Below, in pieces: positions 1 to 7,106 of a stretch of 23,654 bases of DNA. This DNA comes from CAYTTR01 sp964440805 (lineage in GTDB: Bacteria; Acidobacteriota; Aminicenantia; Aminicenantales; Aminicenantaceae). The position numbers were made by a program, and so were the translations under genes. Where the stretch lies: positions 1-23,654 of the forward strand of contig CAYTTR010000038.1 in NCBI GenBank assembly GCA_964440805.1. The letters are read 5' to 3'. Every line of letters starts with the position of its first letter. Position 1 is the stretch's first letter. The notes beneath the pieces are model-generated. The model was given only the letters and a program-made list of their open reading frames with translations, was not told where the DNA came from and did not search any database.

Positions 1-30
1 TATCAGGCACTAAAAAAAAGCTTGAGCTGA

Positions 31-1218
31 CTATTTCCGGATAACTTTAAATTTTTTTCCCACATCTTCTATGATGTTTAAGGCCTCATCCAGCATCTCA
101 TCGGTATGGGTAGGCATGTAGGAAGTCCGGATCAAAGCTCCATTAGGCGGTGTGGCCGGGGTTATAAAAGCGTTGGTGAAGACGCCTTTATCGAATAATT
201 GTTTCCAGAATTTGACGCACTTGGTATCGTCTCCGATCATGATGGGGATTATCTGACTTTGGGAGCCTCTTGTATCAAATCCAATAGCCTTTAGCCCTTC
301 TCTCATTTTTTCTGAATTCCGGAGAACTGCTTTCCGCCTGTCGTCTGCTTGTCTTATTATATCCAGGGCTTTCCTGGCTCCGGCCACTGAAGCTGGAGGA
401 AGACTGGCTGAAAAAATCATGGTGCGAGCCTTATGTTTTATCCACATGATGACTTCGTAAGGTCCAGCTACAAATCCTCCTATTCCTCCAAATGATTTGC
501 TGAAGGTAGCCATGATGAGGTCGACATTTTTTAGCTGTCCCTGTTCATCAGAAATACCCCGGCCTTCAGAGCCGTAAACTCCTATGGAATGAGCCTCGTC
601 TATCATTACCCGGGCTCCATATTCTTTGGCCAGCTTGACAATCCCGGTTATATCGGCAATGGTTCCCTCGGCTGAAAAAACACCGTCAACCACGATGAAT
701 TTGCCCATTTTGCGGGGAATTTTTTCCAGTGTCCGCCTCAAGTCTTCCAGATCATTATGTTTGTAACGGATGGTCTCACCACCGGCTAAACGGCAGCCTT
801 CAATAATACTGGCATGATTCAGACGATCCGATATAATTATATCGTCTTTGGAGACCAGTGAGGATATTACTCCCTGGTTAACAAAAAAGCCGGTTGAGAA
901 TACTAAAACTGCTTCCTTCCCCAGCCATTTGGCTAAGGCTTCTTCCAGCTCTACATGAATATCCAGGGTTCCGTTGAGGAAACGGGAACCTGTACAGCCT
1001 GAACCGTATCTTTTGACGGCCTCAATGGCCGCTTGCTTAACTTCAGGATGGTTGGTCAGGCCCATGTAATTATTGGAACCCAACATTATTTTGCGTTTGC
1101 CGTTGATAAAAACGGCAGCGTCAGCTTCACTCTCAATAGGAGTAAAGTATGGATAGTATCCCATAGCCTGGGCGATTTTCCATTCTTTCCACTTATAACA
1201 TTTTTTGAAGATATCCAT
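31..1218 (-). CDS. Alpha-oxoamine synthase, serine palmitoyltransferase-like (PLP-dependent)
   Basis: A 395-residue fold-type I PLP enzyme of the alpha-oxoamine synthase family (serine palmitoyltransferase, KBL, BioF), which condenses an amino acid with an acyl-CoA and releases CO2. The Schiff-base lysine is K241 in the motif TFSKSFGGIGG. The PLP-contacting histidine is in DRLNHAS (H135), and DEAHSIG (207-213) is the cofactor Asp/His motif. The glycine-rich SRFLNGTLDIHVELEE (about 78-93) and C-terminal RTSYMPTHT match bacterial serine palmitoyltransferases better than BioF as I remember them, so sphingolipid-type long-chain base synthesis is my preferred reading; glycine C-acetyltransferase is the alternative. 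No biotin or threonine-degradation gene lies nearby. It is co-directional with the envelope-export operon upstream but separated by 181 bp. The ATG start is supported by conserved N-terminal alignment rather than by a strong ribosome site. Confidence 0.85.
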   Translation of the reverse strand: MDIFKKCYKWKEWKIAQAMGYYPYFTPIESEADAAVFINGKRKIMLGSNNYMGLTNHPEVKQAAIEAVKRYGSGCTGSRFLNGTLDIHVELEEALAKWLGKEAVLVFSTGFFVNQGVISSLVSKDDIIISDRLNHASIIEGCRLAGGETIRYKHNDLEDLRRTLEKIPRKMGKFIVVDGVFSAEGTIADITGIVKLAKEYGARVMIDEAHSIGVYGSEGRGISDEQGQLKNVDLIMATFSKSFGGIGGFVAGPYEVIMWIKHKARTMIFSASLPPASVAGARKALDIIRQADDRRKAVLRNSEKMREGLKAIGFDTRGSQSQIIPIMIGDDTKCVKFWKQLFDKGVFTNAFITPATPPNGALIRTSYMPTHTDEMLDEALNIIEDVGKKFKVIRK

Positions 1219-1245
1219 AGTTTTTTGTCACTCTGAAAATTTTAT

Positions 1246-1299
1246 GGAGAAAATTCTCCTTTTTTGCCGGAACTTCAGAAAAAAATTCTTTGTTTCCGG
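1246..1299. other. Two small inverted repeats upstream of the oxoamine synthase gene
   Basis: A 6-bp hairpin (GGAGAA at 1246-1251 with TTCTCC at 1254-1259) is followed on the plus strand by six T. A second one pairs CCGGAA (1267-1272) with TTCCGG (1294-1299). Both lie in the 5' leader of the minus-strand gene starting at 1218. They could fold in its mRNA, but no gene on the plus strand would need a terminator here. Function unknown. Confidence 0.3.
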
Positions 1300-1359
1300 A
1301 AGGAAAAAACTATACCAAATTAAGGCCTCAAAAAGCAAGTAAAGTGAAAAACATAAACC

Positions 1360-1395
1360 ACCCGAATAGACTGAATAGATCGAATAGACTGAACA
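1360..1395. repeat. 9-bp tandem repeat array, locus 1 (four units)
   Basis: Four head-to-tail 9-mers starting at 1360, 1369, 1378 and 1387. The middle three read GACTGAATA, GATCGAATA and GACTGAACA; the first is ACCCGAATA. This is the reverse-complement phase of the GTCTATTCA-type unit seen at 2727, 8883 and 20045. It sits between the stop of the beta-barrel gene and the start of the oxoamine synthase gene, and is the shortest array in the window. Confidence 0.65.
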
Positions 1396-1399
1396 GATT

Positions 1400-2683
1400 T
1401 TAAAAATATATTCTGAAAGAAGTGAAGAAAATATCGGGATAGCCGCCGAATTCAGAGGAATAAACAAGTTCGGACAGGCCGGTGGATTTAAAAGTTAAAG
1501 CCGGTTTTTTACCCGCTCCAATGAAAGCACCTCCTGCTAAATATATATTTTCGGCTATATTATAATCAAGGGACGGAGCTATAAAACAGGAAGAATCAGT
1601 AAGGTTCAGCAGTGCTTGGCCGGATAAAGTGAGAAGTGGAGTTATTTGCCAGGAAAGTCCCGGGGCCAAGTAATGTTTTCCCATTAAATAAACAGAGCCT
1701 TCCGCTACCCCGGGCCGGGAAATGTTTTCCAGATAATCACCGGGTTCATAGACCCCGGCTCCGCTGTAATGATATTCCAAAAAACCGTAGATTTTACTGC
1801 TGAAGCTGTAATCGAGTCCGGTGGTAAATCTTAGATAATTCTGCTTTCTGCCTGGGAAATCCTCTTTAAAAGCCTTGACCAAAACATAAGCTCCTTCCAG
1901 CCAGAATCCGGCTCCTCCGATTGAACGGGCAAGGTCCCATCCGACCAGAAGGTTTTCCTGGAAGTTTAAGAGGAGAAGAGAAACATCGGTTCTGGCGATA
2001 TAAAACTTTCCCCGGATAAAGGCAGCGCTTCTGGAAAAACGAAAATCTTCACCAAAGACCCAGCCCGAGTCAATTTCTCCCATGAATCCTAAAGGTATTC
2101 TTATACGTAAAGCATCTACTCCAATCCGGTCCTCTGTATCCAGCTCATCGAAAGTAAAAGGAGCGATAACATCGGTGGGATTAAGCACACGGGCGCTTCC
2201 CCAGGCAATAGCCTGGCGGCCGAGATAGATGTCGGCCGGACCGGTCTTGACGGTACAATAAGCCCGGTCAAGATTCTGGAAGAGGGCGAAGCTTGTAGGC
2301 TGTTTTTCTCTTGATGGATAAAGCTGCAGCCGGAGGTCATCAAAGCGATATCGAAAAAGCTCGACCCCGGTAACTACGGGCTTCTGAGAGAAAAGATAAT
2401 TATCCTGAATTCTAAAGGAAAGAGAATAAGAGAAAGCAAAAGAGAGGGTTTTATTTGCTTGGTAATTAAGATTTAAGCGGAGGCGGTTGTTAACCATCCC
2501 AACGGGCTGCCCGGGAAATAGGCCGACGGGGTCGTTTTCTACTTGCGGAAAATTAAAAATAACTGAAAAATTCTTGAAATAACCGGTTACAAGCAAGGGA
2601 GATTCCGGGTAAAGAGGAATAGAAGTAAAAATGAAAAACAGGGCCAAAAGGCTTGTTTTTTTTACTGCTTTGGGGATTAACAT
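1400..2683 (-). CDS. Outer-membrane beta-barrel protein of an export operon
   Basis: A 427-residue secreted protein. Residues 1-28 form a signal peptide with a basic start (KAVKK), a hydrophobic core (SLLALFFIFTSIPL) and a likely cleavage near YPES. The rest alternates polar and hydrophobic residues with many aromatic girdle positions, as in a transmembrane beta-barrel, and ends in DIFFTSFRIYF, with the terminal phenylalanine that the BAM machinery recognises. It resembles barrels (DUF1302-like or similar) that I recall beside outer-membrane lipoprotein-sorting genes, but I cannot name the family with certainty. It lies 219 bp downstream of the LolD-like gene, on the same strand, with a repeat element in the gap. 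The ribosome site is weak. Likely role: outer-membrane partner of the LolA/FtsX/LolD system (inference). Confidence 0.7.
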   Translation of the reverse strand: MLIPKAVKKTSLLALFFIFTSIPLYPESPLLVTGYFKNFSVIFNFPQVENDPVGLFPGQPVGMVNNRLRLNLNYQANKTLSFAFSYSLSFRIQDNYLFSQKPVVTGVELFRYRFDDLRLQLYPSREKQPTSFALFQNLDRAYCTVKTGPADIYLGRQAIAWGSARVLNPTDVIAPFTFDELDTEDRIGVDALRIRIPLGFMGEIDSGWVFGEDFRFSRSAAFIRGKFYIARTDVSLLLLNFQENLLVGWDLARSIGGAGFWLEGAYVLVKAFKEDFPGRKQNYLRFTTGLDYSFSSKIYGFLEYHYSGAGVYEPGDYLENISRPGVAEGSVYLMGKHYLAPGLSWQITPLLTLSGQALLNLTDSSCFIAPSLDYNIAENIYLAGGAFIGAGKKPALTFKSTGLSELVYSSEFGGYPDIFFTSFRIYF

Positions 2684-2726
2684 TTTTTTAGTCTGCCTCT
2701 AAATTAGTTCGAAAATAACAAAAACT

Positions 2727-2890
2727 GTCTATTTAGTCTATCTTGTCTATCTGGTTTGTCTTGTTAATCTGTCTTGGAGAATGCGAGACGAGCGGGAAAG
2801 GCGAGAAAAACAACCGGCATATGTAAAAATTAAAAGTGTTCATTTTCATCCATTGCTGGCGGCAAGTCGGCAACGGGCAATGTGTCAAAG
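2727..2890. repeat. 9-bp repeat element, locus 2: opposed arms plus conserved tail
   Basis: Left arm: five 9-mers at 2727-2771 (GTCTATTTA, GTCTATCTT, GTCTATCTG, GTTTGTCTT, GTTAATCTG). After a 14-bp centre comes a right arm of the opposite sense at 2786-2812 (AGACGAGCG, GGAAAGGCG, AGAAAAACA). The tail carries CATTTTCATCC at 2841-2851 and GCTGGCGGCAAG just after. Positions 2781-2809 match 7007-7035 at 27 of 29 bases, so this is a dispersed element and not chance low-complexity sequence. It lies inside a probable operon, between lolD-like and the barrel gene. Confidence 0.75.
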
Positions 2891-2902
2891 AGAACATCTC
2901 CT

Positions 2903-3613
2903 TCAGTTTTCTCTGATTTCATCCGATGCCACTCGTCCGTCCTTCAAAATAATCAACCGGCAGGCTCTTTTCATTACATTCTCATCATGGGTTGAAAAGA
3001 TATAGGTCATGCCTGTTTTTTGGTTAAGTTCCCTCATCATATCCAGAAGTCCTCCTCCTGTTTCTGAATCCAGGTTGGCTGTAGGTTCATCAGCCAGAAT
3101 GAGAGAAGGCCGGGAGACCATAGCCCGGGCAACAGCCACCCGCTGCTGCTGACCTCCTGAAAGCTGAGGCGGCCGGCGTTTGATATAGCCTTCAAGTCCC
3201 AATTCCTTAAGTATTTTTTCTACCCGTCGGCGTCTTTCATTTTTGGAAATTTTCTGGAGAAGCATTATATATTCCACGTTTTCTTCCACTGTCAGGACAG
3301 GAATCAGGTTGTACGCCTGGAAAATAAAACCCAGGTTATCCCTCCGGAAATCGGAAAGCTCTTTGTCGCTCATTTCAGAAATTAGCCTTCCCTTCAGCCA
3401 GACTTTACCCTCAGTGGCTCTGTCCAATCCGGACATAATATTAAGCAGGGTTGTTTTGCCTGAGCCGGAGGGTCCGACAATAGCGGTGAATTCACCCTGT
3501 TTAAGAGTCAAGTCGACTCCGCGGAGGGCTTCTACAGGTACTCCATCATCAGAATAGATTTTCTTGAGTCCTTCAACTTTTATCAATATATCTTTTATTT
3601 CGTTTTTTTCCAT
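2903..3613 (-). CDS. lolD: LolD-type ABC transporter ATPase
   Basis: A 236-residue ATPase of the LolD/MacB/FtsE group that energises FtsX-type permeases working on periplasmic substrates. With the start chosen here, Walker A is GPSGSGKT (47-54), the signature is LSGGQQQRVAVARAM, Walker B is LILADEPTANLD and the H-loop is FSTHD, so all catalytic motifs are intact. An upstream ATG at 3670 would overlap the preceding permease gene by 47 bp and add a proline/arginine-rich tail with no family match. AAGGAGA ends a few bases before twin ATGs at 3616 and 3613; the 3613 ATG has the better 6-nt spacing. Its partners are the two permease genes directly upstream. Confidence 0.92.
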   Translation of the reverse strand: MEKNEIKDILIKVEGLKKIYSDDGVPVEALRGVDLTLKQGEFTAIVGPSGSGKTTLLNIMSGLDRATEGKVWLKGRLISEMSDKELSDFRRDNLGFIFQAYNLIPVLTVEENVEYIMLLQKISKNERRRRVEKILKELGLEGYIKRRPPQLSGGQQQRVAVARAMVSRPSLILADEPTANLDSETGGGLLDMMRELNQKTGMTYIFSTHDENVMKRACRLIILKDGRVASDEIREN

Positions 3614-3623
3614 CATTGTCTCC

Positions 3624-4853
3624 TTAAAGGCTTTTACGCATGGCCTCGGCCGGGGCGATTTTGGCTGCATAAAGAGCCGGGTAAATACCTATGACCACTG
3701 TAAACACCATTACCCACAAGGGGTATTTGATAAATTGGTTCAGAGTGAGTACAGGATAAATCAATTCCCTAAAGGTCATCCCGGCAAATTCTATGCCGGT
3801 ATAATCGATGCCCGCCGAAGCTGTGATTAATGTAATAATGAATCCTATAATCGATCCCAGAAATATACTCAAAACCGATAAAGTCCAGGCTTCAAAAAGA
3901 ATTAATTTGCCTACACCTATCTTTCTTGTCCCTACTGCCCGGAGTACCCCGAACTCAAAAATGCGTTCATAGAGGGACATAAACAGGGTGTTAATGATAC
4001 ACAGAGCTACTACTCCGAGGAGGATAACGGCCATAATATAGACGCTGAAATCACTCATTTCCAGGGCAAACTTTATCTGAGGAAGGATTTCTGTCCAGCC
4101 CACTGCTTCATTACCGAAGTCTGAATATTTTTCCCAGATGGGATGGTTTTCATCTTGACCTATACTGATATCTTTAAATTTAAGAGCTATTTGGTGAATT
4201 TTGTCCGGTATTCCCAACATTTCCTGAGCTTTCTCCAGTCTGATAAAAACCATGCCCCGGTCCATTTCCCTGACATTGAAATGAAAAATTCCGGATACTC
4301 TGAATAATTCTTGAGATAGATCACCGCTTTCTGCTTGAGAGACCGTTACTACCAGCCTGTCATTGAGTTTGACCTCAAGTATTTCGGCCAGTTTGCTTCC
4401 AATTAAAATCTCCCTGGGACTTTGTTCCTCAAAAAAAGTGCCCTGCTGCAGAGCATCATCAATCTGGGAGAGAAAGTGCTCAGTTGAAGGTTTTACACCC
4501 ACCACATTGACCGGGCTGAGATTGGCGGCTGAGGTGACCATGCCGAAGGCCATAACTCTGGGGGTGAATTTATCAACAGCCGGTTCTTTTTCCAAGCTGT
4601 CCGTTACCCAATCAAGATTATTAACGGTAGCTTCAATCTCTTGAGTTTTCCTGAATCCCTGGCGGTGAATCTGGCCTTCGCCCAAAAAAGAAGATGTGGC
4701 TGAGTGAATCATGTTTTCTTTCATGCCGATAATAAGGGCGTCTGTAAAAATTAATGAAGCCAGGCCAATGCCTATAGCGGTTCCGGCTATAAAGGAGCGG
4801 CGTTTGTTCCGGAAAAGGTTTCTCCAGGCTAATTTTAAATAGACGGCTATCAT
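3624..4853 (-). CDS. FtsX/LolC-type ABC permease (second of the pair)
   Basis: A 409-residue inner-membrane permease of the MacB/LolCE superfamily. An N-terminal helix (about 15-35) follows the typical basic start LAWRNLFRNKRRS. A large periplasmic MacB-like domain (about 40-265) comes next, then three C-terminal helices near 272-300, 318-345 and 375-400. Between the first two of these is the conserved cytoplasmic segment YERIFEFGVLRAVGTRK, the usual coupling-helix region. The C-terminus APAEAMRKSL is also typical. It starts 8 bp after the stop of the other permease gene and ends about 10 bp before lolD-like, so the three are co-transcribed. Two different permeases with one ATPase suggests a heterodimer like LolC-LolE. 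Confidence 0.9.
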   Translation of the reverse strand: MIAVYLKLAWRNLFRNKRRSFIAGTAIGIGLASLIFTDALIIGMKENMIHSATSSFLGEGQIHRQGFRKTQEIEATVNNLDWVTDSLEKEPAVDKFTPRVMAFGMVTSAANLSPVNVVGVKPSTEHFLSQIDDALQQGTFFEEQSPREILIGSKLAEILEVKLNDRLVVTVSQAESGDLSQELFRVSGIFHFNVREMDRGMVFIRLEKAQEMLGIPDKIHQIALKFKDISIGQDENHPIWEKYSDFGNEAVGWTEILPQIKFALEMSDFSVYIMAVILLGVVALCIINTLFMSLYERIFEFGVLRAVGTRKIGVGKLILFEAWTLSVLSIFLGSIIGFIITLITASAGIDYTGIEFAGMTFRELIYPVLTLNQFIKYPLWVMVFTVVIGIYPALYAAKIAPAEAMRKSL

Positions 4854-4861
4854 TTTATACT

Positions 4862-6079
4862 TTAGTGCATTCTCAAGGCCCGGGCCGGAGCTATACGGGC
4901 TGCCCGGAGGGCCGGGAACAGGCTGACTACAGAAGCAGCCAGGGCTACGGTTAATGAGGGAAGGTATAAGCTCCGGGCGCTTATTTCCGAATACATGGTT
5001 TTAAATTCCATTCCTCCGTAGGTAAAGGAGTAAGGGAGATTAATCCCATGGATGGAAAGAATGTGATTAATAATAAGGCTGAGACCGGCACCTATGATAA
5101 TTGATGCCAGAGCGATTATATTTATTTCCAGTATTACTTGAAGAAAAATCTGTTTCGGCTTGGTCCCTAATGCTTTTAGAACCCCATATTCACGGGTGCG
5201 TTCAAGAACGGTCATCAAAACAGTATTAAGCACGCCCACAGCCACAATCAGAATAATAACAAAAAGCATTATCCACATTCCCTGGAGATCAGCTTTCATG
5301 GCCTGGTAAAAATCCCTGGCAAACTCTTTCCAGGAAGCCGCACTCAGGTTGTTGTCTTTGAGGACATTCTGAATTTTTAGGGTTACTTCATCAACCAGGG
5401 CCAATTTTTTTACTAGAACAGCAATCTCGTGGACTTTGTCTTCCTGAACAAAGAGTTTCTGGGCGTCTTCAAGATGGAGGTAAAAGGAAGTGCGGTCACT
5501 CATATCATCACCGCTTTCCAGAATACCCGTTATGGTATAGATATCATTGGCAATAGAGCCGTCTGCAGCCTGGGATACAATGACTGCTTCCTCACCGATT
5601 TCTGCCCGGAGAATCTCGGCCAGACCTTTTCCCAGTATGGCCTGATGGGACGGTTCTTGGGAAAAAAGTTCCCCCCGGATAATTTTCCGGCTGAATCTGG
5701 TTGCTCTTTCTTCTCTTGCCGGGTCGATGCCGTAAACTTCGCAGGCGCTGCTTTTTTCCTCAACCGAAACCAGGCCGGCTGCTTTGTAACGTGGTGTCCA
5801 GGCTTCCACCCCTTCCACTGACTGAATTTTTTCACCCGTTGTTTCATAATCTTCTATGGCTTTGTAGATTGAGGATTTGTCCAGATATCCTTGGCTGTGG
5901 ATCTGGATATGTCCCAGCCTGTTCCGGGTAAACATGTCTATTATGTAGGAGTAGGACCCTTCTGACCAGCCGATGGAAATAGAAGCTAAGGTAAAGCCCC
6001 CGAACATAGTCAGGGCGGTTAGAATGGTTCTTCTTTTTTGTCTGAGGGCATTCCTGAAGGCAATTTTCAGGTTTATCAT
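4862..6079 (-). CDS. FtsX/LolE-type ABC permease (first of the pair)
   Basis: A 405-residue permease paralogous to the gene downstream: basic N-terminus FRNALRQKRRTILTAL, first helix about 18-38, periplasmic domain about 40-265, and three helices near 270-295, 315-345 and 365-392. The cytoplasmic motif LERTREYGVLKALGTKPKQ marks the ATPase contact. The two permeases share layout and end (IAPARALRMH against IAPAEAMRKSL), which points to an old duplication. Its ATG overlaps the stop codon of the LolA-like gene by 4 bp (ATGA), so translation is likely coupled. In the family, such pairs extract lipoproteins or lipids from the outer leaflet of the inner membrane; the substrate here is unknown. Confidence 0.9.
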   Translation of the reverse strand: MINLKIAFRNALRQKRRTILTALTMFGGFTLASISIGWSEGSYSYIIDMFTRNRLGHIQIHSQGYLDKSSIYKAIEDYETTGEKIQSVEGVEAWTPRYKAAGLVSVEEKSSACEVYGIDPAREERATRFSRKIIRGELFSQEPSHQAILGKGLAEILRAEIGEEAVIVSQAADGSIANDIYTITGILESGDDMSDRTSFYLHLEDAQKLFVQEDKVHEIAVLVKKLALVDEVTLKIQNVLKDNNLSAASWKEFARDFYQAMKADLQGMWIMLFVIILIVAVGVLNTVLMTVLERTREYGVLKALGTKPKQIFLQVILEINIIALASIIIGAGLSLIINHILSIHGINLPYSFTYGGMEFKTMYSEISARSLYLPSLTVALAASVVSLFPALRAARIAPARALRMH

Positions 6080-6855
6080 GGCAAATTTTGACCGCTTCTC
6101 AAGTTTCTCAGGGAAAAAATATCCTCAGGCAACTGAGGATTAAACTCCAATTCAAGATAGCGGATAACTGTTTTATGATCTTTCTTGGTTTGGGGAATAA
6201 GTTCAAGCACTGAAGGAATTTGTCTGCCGTCAAACTCCTTGATTTCTTTAAATTCCATCACTCTCATTAACTTCCCGCTTTCATCATAGTATTTCTGCCA
6301 GACGGGGAGGTAATCGTTCTTTCTGACAGCCGCCGTCACTTCACCCCAGACGATCGGGCGGTTTTCTTTGGGAACAAAACGGATGTAATAGAGCTCTTCC
6401 TCCGATTCATTAAGCTGGGTAAGCTCATAGGTGTAATCGTCAAAAAAAGTAAATTCTTTAACCAGGTCGTCATTGGTGAAGTCGGAGCCCATCCAGGAGC
6501 TCATCATCATTGAGGGCGGAATTTTAATTACCTTGTTTGTCCGGGGCAGATAATTCCACATTTCTGTGCCTATTCTGAGAGTAGCCACTCCTCTTTCCTT
6601 GGCTGGTGAAATAATCCGGATAAAAGTTTTTTCCATGCCTTCCGACCAAGCCTTCATCCGGAGAGTCCGTTCCCAGTTGGGAGTGATTATGTTCATTTCC
6701 ATTTCCGCATAGCTTGAATCGGCCCTGAATAATTCATCGATTTTTTTAACTATTGTCTCTACATCGGGCGGGCTTTCCCCGGTCAAGGATCCGCCGGAGA
6801 TATTCAGGAATAGAAAGCAGGTCAGAATAAAGGTGGAGAATATTTTCTTTTTCAT
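6076..6855 (-). CDS. Outer membrane lipoprotein-sorting protein (LolA-like periplasmic carrier)
   Basis: A 259-residue exported protein with signal peptide MKKKIFSTFILTCFLFLNISGG. The body fits the LolA-like family annotated as outer membrane lipoprotein-sorting protein: the early segment DSSYAEMEMNIITP, the strand RTLRMKAWSEGMEKTFIRI, then MWNYLPRTNKVIKIPPSMMMSSWMGSDFTNDDL, which I regard as the family hallmark. The fold is expected to be an open half-barrel binding acyl chains. It is the first gene of the tight export operon. Classical LolA works with LolB; no LolB-like gene is visible, and the barrel at 1400-2683 may take that place (inference). A ribosome site of moderate quality (AGGAAAT) precedes the ATG, with an AT-rich inverted repeat at 6875-6898 just upstream. 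Confidence 0.88.
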   Translation of the reverse strand: MKKKIFSTFILTCFLFLNISGGSLTGESPPDVETIVKKIDELFRADSSYAEMEMNIITPNWERTLRMKAWSEGMEKTFIRIISPAKERGVATLRIGTEMWNYLPRTNKVIKIPPSMMMSSWMGSDFTNDDLVKEFTFFDDYTYELTQLNESEEELYYIRFVPKENRPIVWGEVTAAVRKNDYLPVWQKYYDESGKLMRVMEFKEIKEFDGRQIPSVLELIPQTKKDHKTVIRYLELEFNPQLPEDIFSLRNLRSGQNLP

Positions 6856-6874
6856 CAGCTTATTTCCTGTTTTG

Positions 6875-6898
6875 TGATATTAAAAAAATATAATATCA
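6875..6898. promoter_or_regulatory. AT-rich inverted repeat upstream of the export operon
   Basis: TGATATTA at 6875-6882 is repeated exactly inverted as TAATATCA at 6891-6898, with an 8-bp centre. It lies 20-43 bp before the ATG of the LolA-like gene, where a repressor operator or a leader hairpin would act. A separate 10-bp palindrome, GATAATTATC, is at 6925-6934. No regulator gene lies nearby, so the binding protein is unknown. Confidence 0.4.
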
Positions 6899-6966
6899 TA
6901 TTGCGGCTTTTATTAAAAAAAACTGATAATTATCTTCTAACATAATTTAGCTTGAAAATAAAAAAA

Positions 6967-7101
6967 GTCTATTCGGTTGAGAAAATCCGATATTTAAATT
7001 TAGATTATGCGAAACGAGCGAGAAAGGCGAGAAAAGTAATTGGTATCTACGGAAATGCTAAATGATTATTTTCATTGTTTGGGGGTGGCAGGGCAGCAAT
7101 G
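6967..7101. repeat. 9-bp repeat element, locus 3: degenerate left arm, right arm and tail
   Basis: One clear left-type unit (GTCTATTCG, 6967-6975) is followed by degenerate sequence and then right-type units AAACGAGCG, AGAAAGGCG and AGAAAAGTA at 7012-7038. The tail TATTTTCATT (about 7067-7076) followed by GGGGTGGCAGG corresponds to that of locus 2. As at locus 2, the tail lies just beyond the stop codon of a minus-strand gene (here the one ending at 7107). Confidence 0.6.
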
Positions 7102-7106
7102 GGAAA

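Noticed and set aside
1246..1265. Hairpin followed by six T on the plus strand, like an intrinsic terminator
   Set aside because: No plus-strand gene lies upstream. The flanking genes are on the minus strand, so it cannot terminate them.
3614..3670. Longer start for the LolD-like ATPase at 3670
   Set aside because: It would overlap the upstream permease gene and add non-homologous residues; the ribosome site fits 3613.
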